DNA of 64,000 bases from Liriodendron chinense. Taxonomy: Eukaryota > Streptophyta > Magnoliopsida > Magnoliales > Magnoliaceae. The notes below the pieces were generated by a model. The model did not search any database, was not told the origin of the DNA, and saw nothing but the letters and a program-made list of their open reading frames with translations. The DNA lies in contig ML058507.1 in assembly GCA_003013855.2 (NCBI GenBank), positions 1,364,001 through 1,428,000 on the forward strand, given 5' to 3'. The translations under genes and the position numbers were made by a program. Positions 1-11,065 of the stretch are shown here, piece by piece; position 1 is the first letter of the stretch, and every line of letters starts with the position of its first letter.

Positions 1-893
1 CATAGTGACCTTGAGCTTCCTTGAGCTGATGGGGGTAAGGAGTGATCATTAGTCGTTAACATCATTAAATTGGCTAGATGTTAAACTACTTAACTAAAGA
101 TGAAACTAATCATGCATTCACTGGACCCGACTTGGTGGGTCAGCCCTGCGAGCGCTACAGCGCTAGCTTGTGGTAGGGGGATGGGTGGCCATCACCTCCA
201 TTGGCTGGGTTTGTTGACATGAAGTTGTGGAATTACCCGCTTCATCGTGGACTCTGGTGACTAGTGGCTGATGAGAAAAGTTGGAATAAGTCCCGTTTCA
301 TTTAGTCAGGGTGCCTTAGCCAGAGCATGCATATCAAGCGTTGCATTAAGTAAGATTTTCTCATGTATGTTTTGCTTGGGTATGATTATGTTTGGATATT
401 ATTGTGCTAATCTTAGGGGGTTAACCCTCACTGAGTTGATCGCGAGCAACTCACTCCCTCCTGGGATGGTGTTATAAAACACCACCAGCTTGTTGCAGGT
501 GACGATCCATTAGACAAACCGACTTACAGGTTGAAAAGTATGAAGCTTCATGGCAGTCAATTACGGATGATGAAGCCGTATCAGCTTGAAGACAAATTAT
601 GTTTATTGTTTTCATTTTCATAAAATAGATTTATTTTCGTGTAAATTGAATTAAGTCTCCAATGGAGACGGAAGGTAAAACATATTTTGGTATGAATTAG
701 GGATATTATGTTAATAACGTAGAGTAGAAAAATATGGACTAAGAACCTTGATTTCCGTCATTATGCTATGAATTCCATGAATACGTGAATTAAAGAGAAA
801 TATGGGGAACTAAATCCCTAATATATTCAGGCTAACACTCGGAGACTCGGCCCATTGTGTTGTCTACGAGAGCCGAAATTTCGGGGCGTTACA
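1..893 (+). mobile_element. Ty3/gypsy-type LTR, 3' portion (5' end outside window)
   Basis: The stretch ends in TCGGGGCGTTACA at 881-893, a typical plant gypsy LTR terminus (..CA-3'). Its last ~50 bases resemble the reverse complement of the LTRs at 26072, 30944 and 35721. It also shares the block gtgccttagccagagcatgc (311-330) with their minus strands, so it is a diverged member of the same lineage in + orientation. Base 894 onward is copia polyprotein sequence, so this element inserted into a copia element. No credible protein is encoded. The left end is cut off by the window. Confidence 0.7.
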
Positions 894-1060
894 AAGGTGG
901 TCCCTATAAAGAAGTTCAAGTTCTGCGTAATTTCTCTGGGGTTGGCAAAGACTTAATGAAAATGCAGTGATGCACGAGAAGCGACGATACTATGTTTTGA
1001 AGATGTGTTGATCGACGAAGCAAATGGAAGATGGTTTAATTTTGAAGCCTTGGTGGAGTT
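894..1060 (+). mobile_element. Ty1/copia polyprotein C-terminus and 3' untranslated remnant
   Basis: The frame from 894 reads TKVVPIKKFKFC-like residues to a TAA at 954-956. This matches the conserved copia RNase H tail (..MLTKPVPxEKFKFC..). A purine-rich tract ending in ttggtggagtt (about 1050-1060) fits the copia polypurine tract directly before the LTR at 1061. Everything upstream was displaced by the gypsy LTR inserted at 893/894. Confidence 0.7.
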
Positions 1061-1663
1061 TGTTGTCAGAGCCTTCAAAAGGATCTGTTTTTGGGGAGGT
1101 CGACCGGTCTTGACCGGTCCCTTGCTTTGGACAGAGCCTCAACAGGCCTGCTGGACATGAGCTCCGACCGGTCTTGACCGGTCGGACAGAGGAGGCCGAC
1201 CTGTCTTGACCAATTGGTGGAGGCTGAATTTTGAAGTTTTTAAAGGAAAAACTCTCTGAACCTGTTTTGCACAAGTTCGACCAGTCGTGACCGGTCGAGT
1301 ATACGCGCAGTTTTGCACAAATACATGTTGCATGTTTCTATTTTGGGTTGGAGGCCTATAAAAGCACCACCTAATCCGTCTTAGAGGTATCATAATCAAT
1401 ACCAAGGAGTTCTATTTCGAGATTAGGGCTTGGAGGAGAGATTGTGAGGTTTGAGAATGCCTTGTTCATCTTTGGGATTTGCTTGAGGGTAGATTAGCTT
1501 TATAATCTTCTTGAATTCATAGTGAAGGTGTCGCTTTGTGCCGTGCTTTTTTCCCGCAAGGGTTTTCCATGTAAAATTCATTTGCTTTTGCATTGATTGC
1601 TTGTGTGGTTGTGTGGTGATTGTTTGATCTTCTTTGGTGCTTCCGCTAACCAGATTTCCAACA
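1061..1663 (+). mobile_element. Ty1/copia 3' LTR (603 bp)
   Basis: It begins TGTTGTC right after a copia-type polypurine tract and ends ..TTTCCAACA (TG..CA). It contains gcctataaaagc (TATA-like, about 1352-1363). Its 3' half has the same layout as the copia LTRs at 7805 and 47224: a 'gtgtcgctttgtgccgtg' block, then 'cccgcaagggttttccatg'. The 5' half carries the GACCGGTC doublets listed separately. The 5' LTR is not in the window. Confidence 0.75.
1102..1296. repeat. 10-bp-spaced doublets of the palindrome GACCGGTC in LTR U3
   Basis: Four doublets of GACCGGTC or near matches start at 1102/1112, 1166/1176, 1198/1208 and 1279/1289. Each pair is separated by a 2-bp spacer, so the repeat step is exactly 10 bp. 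They sit upstream of the TATA-like sequence, in the position of LTR enhancers. The same arrangement occurs in the unrelated gypsy-like LTRs at 57934 and 62960. The function is unknown; a dimeric protein binding site is an inference. Confidence 0.8.
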
Positions 1664-1958
1664 GTATCCAAATGTGGCTTTAGTACAATTTCCAAAAAAG
1701 TAGCCAATGCAAAAAAACTCTTTCTTCCGGATACAAAACAAAAGAGCTTGATTTTTTAGTTTTTTAAAATTGTTTGTTATGACTTATGAGTAGAAATTTC
1801 AAAATCATAAATTAATTAATTCCCAATGCTCGTGAACTGTGAATGAGACCAAAAACTCTAAGGAAGAAACGAAAAGGAAAAAGGAAATGGAAAAGGAGAA
1901 AAAAAAAAAAACTGTCAAAAATTATGTTGCCTATTTGTCATTTAAAATAACCGACAAT

Positions 1959-1960
<2 letters not shown>

Positions 1961-1990
<30 letters not shown>
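1961..1990. repeat. (TC)15 microsatellite
   Basis: Uninterrupted TC dinucleotides, 15 repeats. Confidence 0.95.
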
Positions 1991-1995
<5 letters not shown>

Positions 1996-2615
1996 AGCTA
2001 ATACTTTCTTATACCATCACAGCATAGGCTTTCCTCAGGATTTTCGCCGCAAAATTGGTCAACGATTCTGTTTTTACCAAAGAGTGTCTTGATTAATTTT
2101 GAAGCCTCCAGTCAAATCTTGTCGTCTTTTTTTTTTTCTTTTTTTGTCCTAAAATGTGGTAAACTTGAACACTGCAGATCTCGCATGGTATGTGTACAGC
2201 ATCCAACCCATTGAATATGTGTACCGAGCCATTATCAACAATAAAAAAAAGGCCAATCCAATCATTAGGCCACCAAAAAATAAAAATAAAAAAAGAAGAC
2301 GAAGAAGAATAAAGAAATGGATAACATCCCAAATTAAAACCTCCAAATTCATGTGTATCCCACCTAGTAATTGGATCCATTCGTTCATATGATCATCATG
2401 ATGGTGTGCACGTGCTGGACATGAAGAATATTGTACCCACACCGTGCAGGGCCCAAAATGTTCGACTTAAACGCCTATTAGGTAAAAGAGTACACTTGCG
2501 CTTTGGGACTCTAAATTAGACCTGGTGCTTCATTGTAAAATCAGGATTTTCGATGCATTTTGTGGTAAAAGTCCCTTCCATTTTTCATTTTTTCACGTCT
2601 GATGAAATGATGCAG

Positions 2616-3209
2616 ATGGTTAGGGAGATCATGCCGCATGAGCTCTTAGGGTTCCAAAACTACAACTATCAGACACCCGACGAGGTGTTCACAGCGACTC
2701 ACAAAAAGATGATCGAGGATGGAGCTATGCAGCTAACTACCATGGCTAATTCGTGCTCCGTTGTTGCAGCACTCATTGCAACTGTAGCTTTTTCAACTGC
2801 AGCCACAATTCCAGGTGGATTTAGGTCAGAAGATGGCACACCAACATTCGAAGGCAAGAATGCATTTGACTTTTTCACAGTCTCTTCACTCATCGCATTG
2901 TGCTTCTCCCTTATCTCTTTAATCACATTCCTTGCCATCCTTAACTATCCCTACCAAGAGTCAGATTTTGGGCATTATTTGCCAAGGAAGATGATAATAG
3001 GCTTTACCTCTCTCCTACTCTCAATAGCTTTCATGTTTGCTTCCTTCTGCGCTTCCCATTTCTTTCTTCTCAGAAACAAGCTTCAATACCTAGCCTATCC
3101 GGTGTATGGCACCATATGCTTCTTTATCACACTGTTTGCTATATTTCAATTTCCTCTCTACTTCGATATCATAAAATATACTATTACAAGTGCGCTGCCC
3201 GATAATTAG
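2616..3209 (+). CDS. Ankyrin-repeat/PGG-domain membrane protein, last exon (ITN1/ACD6-like)
   Basis: This reads as the C-terminal exon of a plant ankyrin-repeat membrane protein. A pyrimidine-rich tract (about 2576-2595) and AG at 2614-2615 make a good splice acceptor. The frame is also open upstream to an ATG at 2553, giving 218 aa if used. The residues after the acceptor run through a TPDEVF..THKKM linker into the PGG domain hallmark ANSCSVVAALIATVAFSTAA and IPGG. Further on are AFDFF, a DFxxxLPRKMIIG motif and four predicted membrane spans (counted from 2553: about 67-88, 107-130, 146-172, 179-203). The frame is intact to TAG at 3207-3209. In this family the ankyrin repeats are encoded by upstream exons. 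None is seen in 1664-2615, and 1-1663 is transposon, so the rest lies further left or is lost. Some members act in salt-stress and defence responses at membranes; that role here is inference. Confidence 0.75.
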   Translation: MVREIMPHELLGFQNYNYQTPDEVFTATHKKMIEDGAMQLTTMANSCSVVAALIATVAFSTAATIPGGFRSEDGTPTFEGKNAFDFFTVSSLIALCFSLISLITFLAILNYPYQESDFGHYLPRKMIIGFTSLLLSIAFMFASFCASHFFLLRNKLQYLAYPVYGTICFFITLFAIFQFPLYFDIIKYTITSALPDN

Positions 3210-4934
3210 AATGCAGCGTGATTGTAGCTTCTTCCTTCACCTTATGTGTTCTTTGCGTATGCTTGGATTGAATTAAGTGACTTCGACCTTCCCACTTTCA
3301 TATTCCTGTCACTACTTGCCATAGGCGGAATGCATTTCTAGCTTCTTCTTTTTTTTTCTCTTCTAATGAATACTCTCATAATATTGTTTGTTTTACAACT
3401 TGAGACTCATTTTGGCATTTGATTTTCAGTGTTGTTGTTAATACAGAGATCTGTGGCTACCATTTCATTAGCTAAGTATACTTGTAATCTCTATAATCAT
3501 TTCATTCTATCAGCATTTTGGATGAGGCCGGATCTACTATTCAGCTGCGTAAGTGAAGGTTATCCTACAAACAGGTTTGAATGTCCTTCATGGCATCCAA
3601 GCATCCAAACCTTCCATAACATTCATCCAAATGCTTTCCTCCGTGGTAAAAAAAAATGATTCGAAAGCAGATCTCGGGTGGGCCACAAGAGGGGCAGAAT
3701 CATACCAACTCCTCGTCAACTCTGACGAGGGTATTTTTGCCAATATTGAAAAAATGGAAGCTAGTCGCGGTGGAACGCAACAGCACATATACACATGTTA
3801 TGTTTGCCCCTTTATAGTTACGAAATTATCAATTTGCCATTCATATTTGAGTTTGCATTTTGAAGTTTGAAATGGGTCCACTCATATCGACATTAGATAT
3901 CAACACTGTCCATTATTTTTCTCGCATACTTTTACTTCATTGGACCAAAAGTGAGACTATTCTGAATGGTATAGGGACCATTGGAAGTCTAAACATTTGA
4001 TTATGTCTGGACCATTAATAAAAATAACCTGGCTGGTATGGTCTACTGAATCATTATATTTGCCTCATATTTTTAGGTTTTTTCAAAACATAGTATTTAC
4101 ATAATGGTCAGAATGGATCTTTAAGAAAAGAAATGGTTGGCTAAATGCAACGCCAGCATATGTATAAGTGTAGATAGTGTCTACCACTGCTAACAGAGGC
4201 TCCATCGAATATGGTGTGACCCTAACCATGGGGCCCATCTTGATGTGTATATTCTATATCCTAAATGTTCTTCCATTTCTACATGTCATTTTAGAAGAAG
4301 AAAAGAAAAATTAAGAAAATCCAAATCTTAAATGGACTATAGTAGATGAAACAGTGAAGATTGAGCGCTCTAGCATTAAAATTTTGGAAATGGACAAATT
4401 AATATTTGTGGATGTTTTACTAGTAATCCAATCTGTTCATAAGGTCTGATAAGACCGGAAGTAGGGAAAAAACAGTTATCATCTTATTCTTAAATCTCTA
4501 TGGCCTAGTAATGGTTAATCATTGTTGTTTCCCATGATGTGGTCCACCTCGTAATTGAATCTTCCTCAATTTCTAGGAATAGTTATAAAATGATGTAAAA
4601 AATGGATAGACAGGGTAGATATTGAATATATACATTAAGATGAGCTCCACGATAAGGGACACATTAGTTTTGAAGCGTCCACAACTAACTTAATTCACAG
4701 GATGTAATGCATAAGCAGCTTGTGTAGACAATAACACATTACGTATACAGTAGTAGTTAACCCTGAAGGACAAGCTGTGATTTATGTATTTCATCCACTC
4801 TTTTTATCCATTTTAGCATAAAATTTTATATACTGAGTAAAAAAAAATGAAACAAAACAAATGATTAAGTGGACCACATCGATTGAAGAAGTGTACATTG
4901 AATGTTTACCACACCTGACTTAAATCGTATGTCT
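3210..4934. other. Intergenic; fold-back repeat fragments, no gene seen
   Basis: AT-rich sequence after the PGG exon. From about 4180 to 4900 it contains diverged half-copies of the fold-back repeat (phrases such as ggggcccatcttgatgtgta and aagtggaccacat). A block at 4621-4660 (gaatatatacattaagatga) resembles 6888-6935 on the far side of the satellite array, as if the array sat inside an older repeat. No coding region is supported. Confidence 0.5.
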
Positions 4935-6887
4935 CGATTGGGACGAAGTAGGGTACAGTCATTTGAGGTGACCAAATTATCATCGTTCAATTCTGGTCAA
5001 ATCTGGTGTCAAGCTTAATTGCACCATGACATGGTGGTCCTAGAAACATCAACCCAAATGGGGCACACTTGAGGCACAGAATCGAGTTCACGTTAAGCAG
5101 GCACGAGTGGGGTAACTTGGTGTGACATGGTCTGATGTAACCTAATCGTCGTCCGATTCTGTTCGAATTTGGTGTCACACTTTATCAGACCATGATGTGC
5201 TTGCTAGAGATATTTTGGCTCTAGTTAACCTATTGGATGGACCAAAATAAAGCTGACATTAATCAGGCCATGTGAGGATGAAGTGACGTGAAGTGATCAG
5301 ATGTGACCTAAGCTTGGTCCAATATGCCTCAAATTTTGTACGATGCTTCACCAAACCATGAAGAGCTTGCTTGATATATTTTGGCTCAACTTAGGCCCGT
5401 TGAAGGGACCGATACTTAGGTAACATTAATCAGACTCATGCAGAAGTGAGGTGATGTGACGTGGTCTAATATGACCTAATATTCATCCCATTCGGCTCTA
5501 ATTTGGTGTCACACTTTTTCAAACCATAAAGTACTTGTTGAAGAAGTTGTGTCTCGGATGAGGCAGTTCGGAGTGTCCGAAACTTATTTGACATTAATTA
5601 GCACCATGTGGGAGTGAGGTGTGAAGTGGTCTAATGTGACTTAATCTTTTTTTTATTTGGCTTGAATTTGGTGTCACACTTTGTAGGACCATGGTCAACT
5701 TGCCAAAGAGGTTTCAGATTGGATTAAGCCTATTGGAGGAATTGAAACGTAGTTCACATGAATCAGTGTCCTGTGGGGGTTAATTGATGTGAAGTGGTCT
5801 TATGTGGTTTAATATTTGTCTGATTCGGCTCGAATTTGGTGTCACACTTTCGACCATGAAGAGATTGGACCAAAACTGAGTACACATCAATCAGGGCCGT
5901 ACGGGGGTTAATTGATATGAAGTGGTATAATGCCTTAATCTTAGTTCGATTCGGCTCGATTTTGGTGTCGTGCTTCTTCGGACCATGGAGAGGTTGCAAG
6001 AGAGATTTTGGGTCAGCTTGGTCCTGTTTGAGTGAGACAAAAACCAAGTTTATGTCAATTGGGGTCGTGCAAGGGCTAATTGATGTAAAGTGGTCTAATG
6101 TGACTTAATCTTCGTCTAATTCAATTCGAATTTGGTGTCACACTTCTTCATACATGGAGAGGTTTCAAGAGAGATTTTGGTTTGGCTTGGGCCTATTCGA
6201 GTGGGACAAAATCAAGTTCACATCTATCACGACGGTTTGGGGGCTAATTGATACAACGTGGTCTGATGTGACTTAATCTTCATTTGATTTGGCTCAAATT
6301 TGGTGTCATACTTCTTTGTACCATGGAGAGGTTGGAGGATAGATTTTGGTTCGGCCTAGGCCTATTTTAGTGTGACCAAAATCGAGTACACATCAATCAG
6401 AGCGTGCGGGGCCTACTTGATGTGACATGGTCTGATGTGACTTAATCTTTGTCTGATTCAACTTAAATGTGGTGTCGTGGTTCTTTGGACCATGGAGAGG
6501 TTGTAGGAGAGATTCTGGATTGGCTTGGGATTGTTTGAGTGGGACCAATACCGAGTACTCTTAAATTGTGGTCGTGCGAGGGCTAATTGATGTGAAGTGG
6601 TTTGGTGTGCTCCAATCTCCAACCAATTCGGTTTGAAATTTGGAGGTGCACATCGTCGGATCATGAAGAACTCACCAGAGAGATTTCATCTCTGATCAGG
6701 CATGGAGGGGCCAATTATTACTTCACATGAATCGGGGGCGTGCGGTGGTTGTGATCTTAAGTGGTTGATGTGACTTGATCTCGGTATGATTCACTTCAAA
6801 TTTGTCGTCGCTTATCAGACCATGAAGAGCTTCCTTGTAGAGATTTCGACTCGGATCAGGCCTGTTGGAGGTGTCAAAATAGAGTGA
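4935..6887. repeat. 168-bp tandem satellite array, about 12 units
   Basis: An anchor resembling GTGGTCTAATGTGACTTAAT recurs near 4958, 5127, 5293, 5461, 5626, 5794, 5922, 6090, 6258, 6427, 6594 and 6761. The steps are 165-169 bp except one of 128 bp (5794 to 5922), where about 40 bp is missing. Each unit also contains ATTTGGTGTCACAC and ACCATGGAGAGGTTG-like blocks. Units are visibly diverged from each other, so the array is not freshly amplified. The short open frames inside are shadows of the repeat. Confidence 0.9.
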
Positions 6888-7159
6888 ATATACAACATAT
6901 CATCAAGGTGAGCCGTACGATAAGGGTAACACCCACTACGCTGTTACCTGGGTAACACCTAATCCGTGCCCAGATTACACGGTGTGCCACACACCACTGA
7001 CCTCTGTGGTGTGTAGTCCTATGGAGCCCACCATCATGTATTTCTTATATCCACACTGTATGTCAATTTTTGAGATCATTGTATAGCATGAGCTCACAAA
7101 TGAAGGAGATCGATAAATCAAGTGGATCACATCACAGACAGGAGTTGGATCGTAAATAC
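6888..7159. repeat. Fold-back repeat fragment
   Basis: Contains gtgtggtgtgtagtcc-like sequence, cccaccatcatgtatttctt and a near match to the arm 'tatccacactgtatgtca'. This is one half of the dispersed fold-back family. It borders the 168-bp array on the left and the copia remnant on the right. Confidence 0.5.
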
Positions 7160-7804
7160 CTCATAGATACTTCGGTATCTACAAGGTATGACGGATTGCG
7201 TCTTGTGTTTCGAAAAATCTAAAGAAAGACCGGTAGGCTACGTGGATGTGGATTATACTAGGAATGTGGACAATAGAAGTTCGACTTTCAGTTACTTGTT
7301 TATGTGAGTGAGTAGAGCAATCAATTGGATATCGAAGCTTCAGTTTGTGGTGCTCTTTTCACAACCGAAGTTGAGTATATGGTAGTGACAGAAGTATTTA
7401 AGGAAGTTGTTTGGTTGAAAGGGATGATAATGAGATGGGAATTCAATAAGAAGGCATGCCTATTTGTGACAGCGAAAGCGCGATTAATTTGGCAAGAACT
7501 CGGTGTTTCATTCTCGGACCAAACATATTGATGTGCATCACCAATTCATCTGACAGATAGTAGAGGAAGGCAGTATAACTCTTTAGAAGATTTACACTAG
7601 CATGAATCTGGCTTACGTACTTATGAAATTGGTTCCTATAGAGAAGTTCAAATTTTGCTCGACTTCTCTGGGACAACGAAGATGAAACAAAGGTGACGTA
7701 TGGATAAGAAGCGATGATGGTAATGCTACTATATATGAAGAAATTATATATGGTAAAAGCATCTTGGAATAGTAAAGATGGAATATTGAAGCCATGGTGG
7801 AGAT
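7160..7804 (+). mobile_element. Decayed Ty1/copia RNase H region and 3' untranslated part
   Basis: Translation in shifting frames gives LRYLQGTTDCVL-like, then GYVDVDYTRN (copia RNase H GYxDADxAG), then TTEVEYMVVTEVFKEVVWL (family consensus TTEAEYxA). It then continues into remnants of the RTKHIDVxYHFIR motif and a tail like REVQILLDFSG. Several frameshifts and stops make it non-functional. The 5' part (gag, protease, integrase, most of reverse transcriptase) is absent; the break is near 7160. A polypurine-like catggtggagat sits at 7793-7804 directly before the LTR. Confidence 0.8.
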
Positions 7805-8419
7805 TGTTGATTGAGTGCCTTTAATATGTACAGAAACATGGATTTTCGATTTCATCGACAATCTATTCGATCGATCAAGAAAATCTCGAATATGCTAGTT
7901 AACTCTCTAGACAATTTTAGACAGTTTCGATCGATCGAAAGTCTGGTCTAAATTGATTGAAGTGATTTCAAATTTAGTTGTAAACTCTCTGGACACTTTT
8001 GGGTGTGCTCGATTGGATTGAATATGGAGTTTCAATCGATTAAGGGATTATCGATCGAAGTCGATCGATGGATTAATCGATGGTGCACGCAACTCTGTGT
8101 AAGTGCGCAGTTTTAGTTTCTATCTAATTATATACGTGGGTTATATTTAGCCTTGTTAATATGGGATTAGTGTTAATAAAAATGAGCGAGAGCAAGGGGT
8201 TAGGGTTTTGAAGGAAGACAACTAGGGTATCAGATCTGTAAGTTGTTCCATCTCTTATAACTTTCTGTTCACGGTGGATTATTCATAGCTTTGTGCTATG
8301 GTTTTTTCTCGTAAGGGTAATTTTTCACATAAAATCGTTGTGTTCTTCGTGCATACGCATATTTTTCCTTCCCTATTACGTTGTGTGGTTCACATCTTAG
8401 GTTGCTTCTACTCCCAACA
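7805..8419 (+). mobile_element. Ty1/copia 3' LTR (615 bp)
   Basis: It starts TGTTGATTG after a polypurine tract and ends ..CTCCCAACA. The 3' half shares the layout of the other copia LTRs here (ctttgtgctatggttttttc, then cgtaagggtaa). The U3 part carries TCGATCGA palindromes. The neighbouring internal remnant is on the same strand, so this is the 3' LTR of a 5'-truncated element. Confidence 0.75.
7869..8068. repeat. GATCGATC/TCGATCGA palindromes in copia U3
   Basis: GATCGATC lies at 7869-7876 and TCGATCGATCGA overlaps at 7927-7938. TCGATCGA occurs at 8051-8058 and again at 8061-8068. The last two copies are separated by a 2-bp spacer, giving the same 10-bp step as the GACCGGTC doublets at 1102-1296, with a different palindrome. 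Confidence 0.75.
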
Positions 8420-9479
8420 TCACAAGCCTATTTAAATTTTCTATTCTCTTTGTATAATGGTGCCCCACTTGATTATTGGACCAGACCAACAGGCTGAGCT
8501 GAGCCTTTCATTATTGCCCTGGCCCAGTTTGGCCTTTACACTAGGCCTGGATTCCGGCCCTTGGGCCAAGTTTAGGGGCCCAAGCCCTGGCCCTAGGGCC
8601 GGGCAGGGCAGGGCCTGGCCCATTGATACCTTCTGCAGTTACACCCCTCTGATATTTTGCGGACTATTTTGGTTCTCTCCACATCCAATGTACGTGCCAT
8701 GCCATATATATGTTGCAGTACAAAGGCTTCAAATCCACAACGTGGCATTTTGGTCAATTGGATGGCCCACCCCAAATCTAGCCCCTTTTGGGCTGGCTTT
8801 GAACTGAGCTTTTAGGCTCGTTTTCTGGGCTGGGCTCAGATTTTTAGTCCGACGCTTAGTTAAAGCGGACGTGGTCTTGCATCCTCCTAAGGGCTTGATA
8901 AGGATGCCCTACCTGATCCTTCCCAACTTGTTTAGTATGGGCGGGCTGGGTATTCTGCTGCCGGATTGGCCTAGAAAGAGCACGATCTGAGCCTTAGATA
9001 ATGTTCTGGGCTTCGATACGATTCGGCCTCTTTGCCACCCCAGAGTTCCTTCTCAGTTTGTGCAAGTGGGACCCATGGTTCAGTTCTTCAAAGTGCTCAT
9101 ACATGGTCCCATCGTCAAGATCGGAAGGTCCTAGCCCATTGCTCTTTTGCCCTCTCTGGTCGAATGTGGATCGTTGTTGCGTTTCTGTTGTTAGCCGTTA
9201 ATTTTCTACAAAGCAATTGAAATTCTAGCATGTTCTCATTTAGGATTTTTTTTGGTACATGGGCCATCCATAGTGGGCCCATCAAATCAATGATTTGGAT
9301 CGTCAGCCCACTTTTATGAACTAAAAGCCCGAGTGTACCCTCTTGGGCCGGTTATTGCATAATACATCCTGGGCCCCACGTGATTCATACATTCAAGCCC
9401 AGTGCCGGATCCGATTGGTCTCCATTACCGTTCAATTAGGGGCACGGGTCCATTTGTAAGGGGATTAAACGTCTGCCAC
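8420..9479. other. Intergenic; GGGCC-rich, no gene seen
   Basis: Sequence at about 8470-8980 is unusually rich in GGGCC/GGCCC and GGGCTGGGC words, resembling a degenerate hAT-type MITE interior. No terminal repeats or reading frame can be supported. From 9245 on there are fold-back family phrases (gggccatccatagtgggccc). Confidence 0.45.
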
Positions 9480-9892
9480 TGAAACATTATCGGGGCTACA
9501 TAGGTTTAGGCTCAGGATGATATTGTGCTTTCCCTACATCCTGGTGGGAATAACCTTATGAACGGATTGGATGTCATATAAAGGTCACTGTGGGTGCCAT
9601 GAAAAGCTTCTATGGTCAGCGTTTCCATACCTACTGTTTCGTGTTGTGTGGCTCACTTGCTGTTTGGATCCGCCTGAATTTTGGCATCACAGCCTAACAT
9701 GATCCAGCGCAACTAGTGGACGGAAAAACTCAGATCTGACTCGGAGCCAACTCAATAAGTCTCTCCCATTTGGGTCCACAAGGATTTTAAAATCAGTTTT
9801 GGGTAAGGTATTCGTCATCATCAAAACCAGGCTATATTATCCGTCCATTGACCTATGTCGAGCGGAAACAGATTGCGTACTTTTTAAACTTT
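9480..9892. repeat. Fold-back repeat, partial copy
   Basis: Contains the family landmarks in the usual order: a tcctggtggg..ttatgaacggattggatgtcat stretch, then cactgtgggtgccatgaaaag and ttccatacctactgtttcgt. The terminal arms are not clear. Confidence 0.5.
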
Positions 9893-10343
9893 GTGGGGCC
9901 TACCATGATTTATGTATTTTATCTACTCCGTCCATCCATTTTACCAGATAATTTTAGATGTTGAGCCCAAAAATGAAGCTATCCAAAACTCAAGTGAACA
10001 TACCACAGCAAACGCGAGAAGGCAGATGCGGAAGCAAACAGTGTGAATTGCACATCTGCCGTTCAAAAATTCTTAGGGGCCACAAGTTTTCGATCAAGCT
10101 GATATTTGTGTTTTCCCTTTATCCATGTCCATGTGATCTTACGAACAAGTTGGATGACAAATAAACATCACTGTGTGCCCTACGATGATTTCAACGGTGG
10201 AAATCATTCTTCCCACTGTTTCCAGTAGCATGGTCCAATTGATCTTTGGATATGCTTCAATTTTGGGTTCAACCCCTGAAAGGAGCTGAAGAAATGAATA
10301 GACGGTGTGGATAATCTACATACATTCACAATGGGCCCAATAG
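9893..10343. repeat. Fold-back MITE-like repeat (~450 bp)
   Basis: The left arm reads gtggggcctaccatgattta .. tttatctactccgtccatcc. The right arm reads gaatagacggtgtggataat .. cacaatgggccc, an inverted complement of the left. The middle has the family phrases gatcaagctgatatttgtgt and ttcccactgtttcca. Related copies lie at 13265-13610, 19465-19860, 23600-24180 and 41690-42010. Confidence 0.65.
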
Positions 10344-10466
10344 AATTTACTCGGTAAGATAAAAGATCGGATTTCCTTTTTGGGGATGGAGATGGTGCGT
10401 TCCAGGCAATATGTCCGTGGAAAATACTTTCAAAGGAAATTTTACCGAGAAACTACATACACTACA

Positions 10467-11065
10467 ACAAAAAAGGCTTTTAGCCTCACTTCAAAATGGT
10501 GGTTAAAAAGGTTGAAAACTGAGGCTAAAGCCTTTAGCCTCAATTTTGCCTCAGTTTTGTAAACTGAGGTTTCAACCCTTGTGGCTGGAGGCTTTAGCCT
10601 CGGTTTTAGCAACCGAGGCTAAAAAGGCTTTATAGCCTTGGTTCTTCAACTGAAGTTAAAAGAAGCTTTTAGCTTCAGTTGCCTCGAAATGAGGCTAAAT
10701 CAAGTTTTTCGCCTCCATTCTTTCCAACGAGGCTAAATCCAAATTTCAGCCTCAGTTGCCTCCAACAGAAGTTAAATCTATTTTTAACCTCAGCTCTCAA
10801 CAACCAAAGCTAAAGCCTTTAGCCACAGGAGTTGTAGCCTTGGTTTGGATAAATGAGGCAAAACCGGGGCTAAAGATGAATTTAGCCTCTGTTAGCATCA
10901 ACTAAAGAAAAATTCAGTTTTTAACCTCGATTCTCAACAACCGAAGCTAAATCTAGTTTTTCACCTCAATTGATGTCAACAAAGACGAAATCCATCTTTA
11001 ACCTCAATTTCTGTCAACCGAAGCTAACAATATATTTAACCTTGGTTATAAATCGTGACTAAAAA
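10467..11065. repeat. CACTA left subterminal repeats
   Basis: Irregular direct and inverted copies of (g)gctttTAGCCTCA(g/a)tt and its complement tgaGGCTAaa recur about every 40-70 bp. They are diverged compared with the right arm. Confidence 0.75.

Noticed and set aside
4935..6887. CRISPR-like or coding interpretation of the tandem repeats
   Set aside because: Units are contiguous ~168-bp diverged copies with no short-repeat/unique-spacer structure, in a plant genome; frames are broken.
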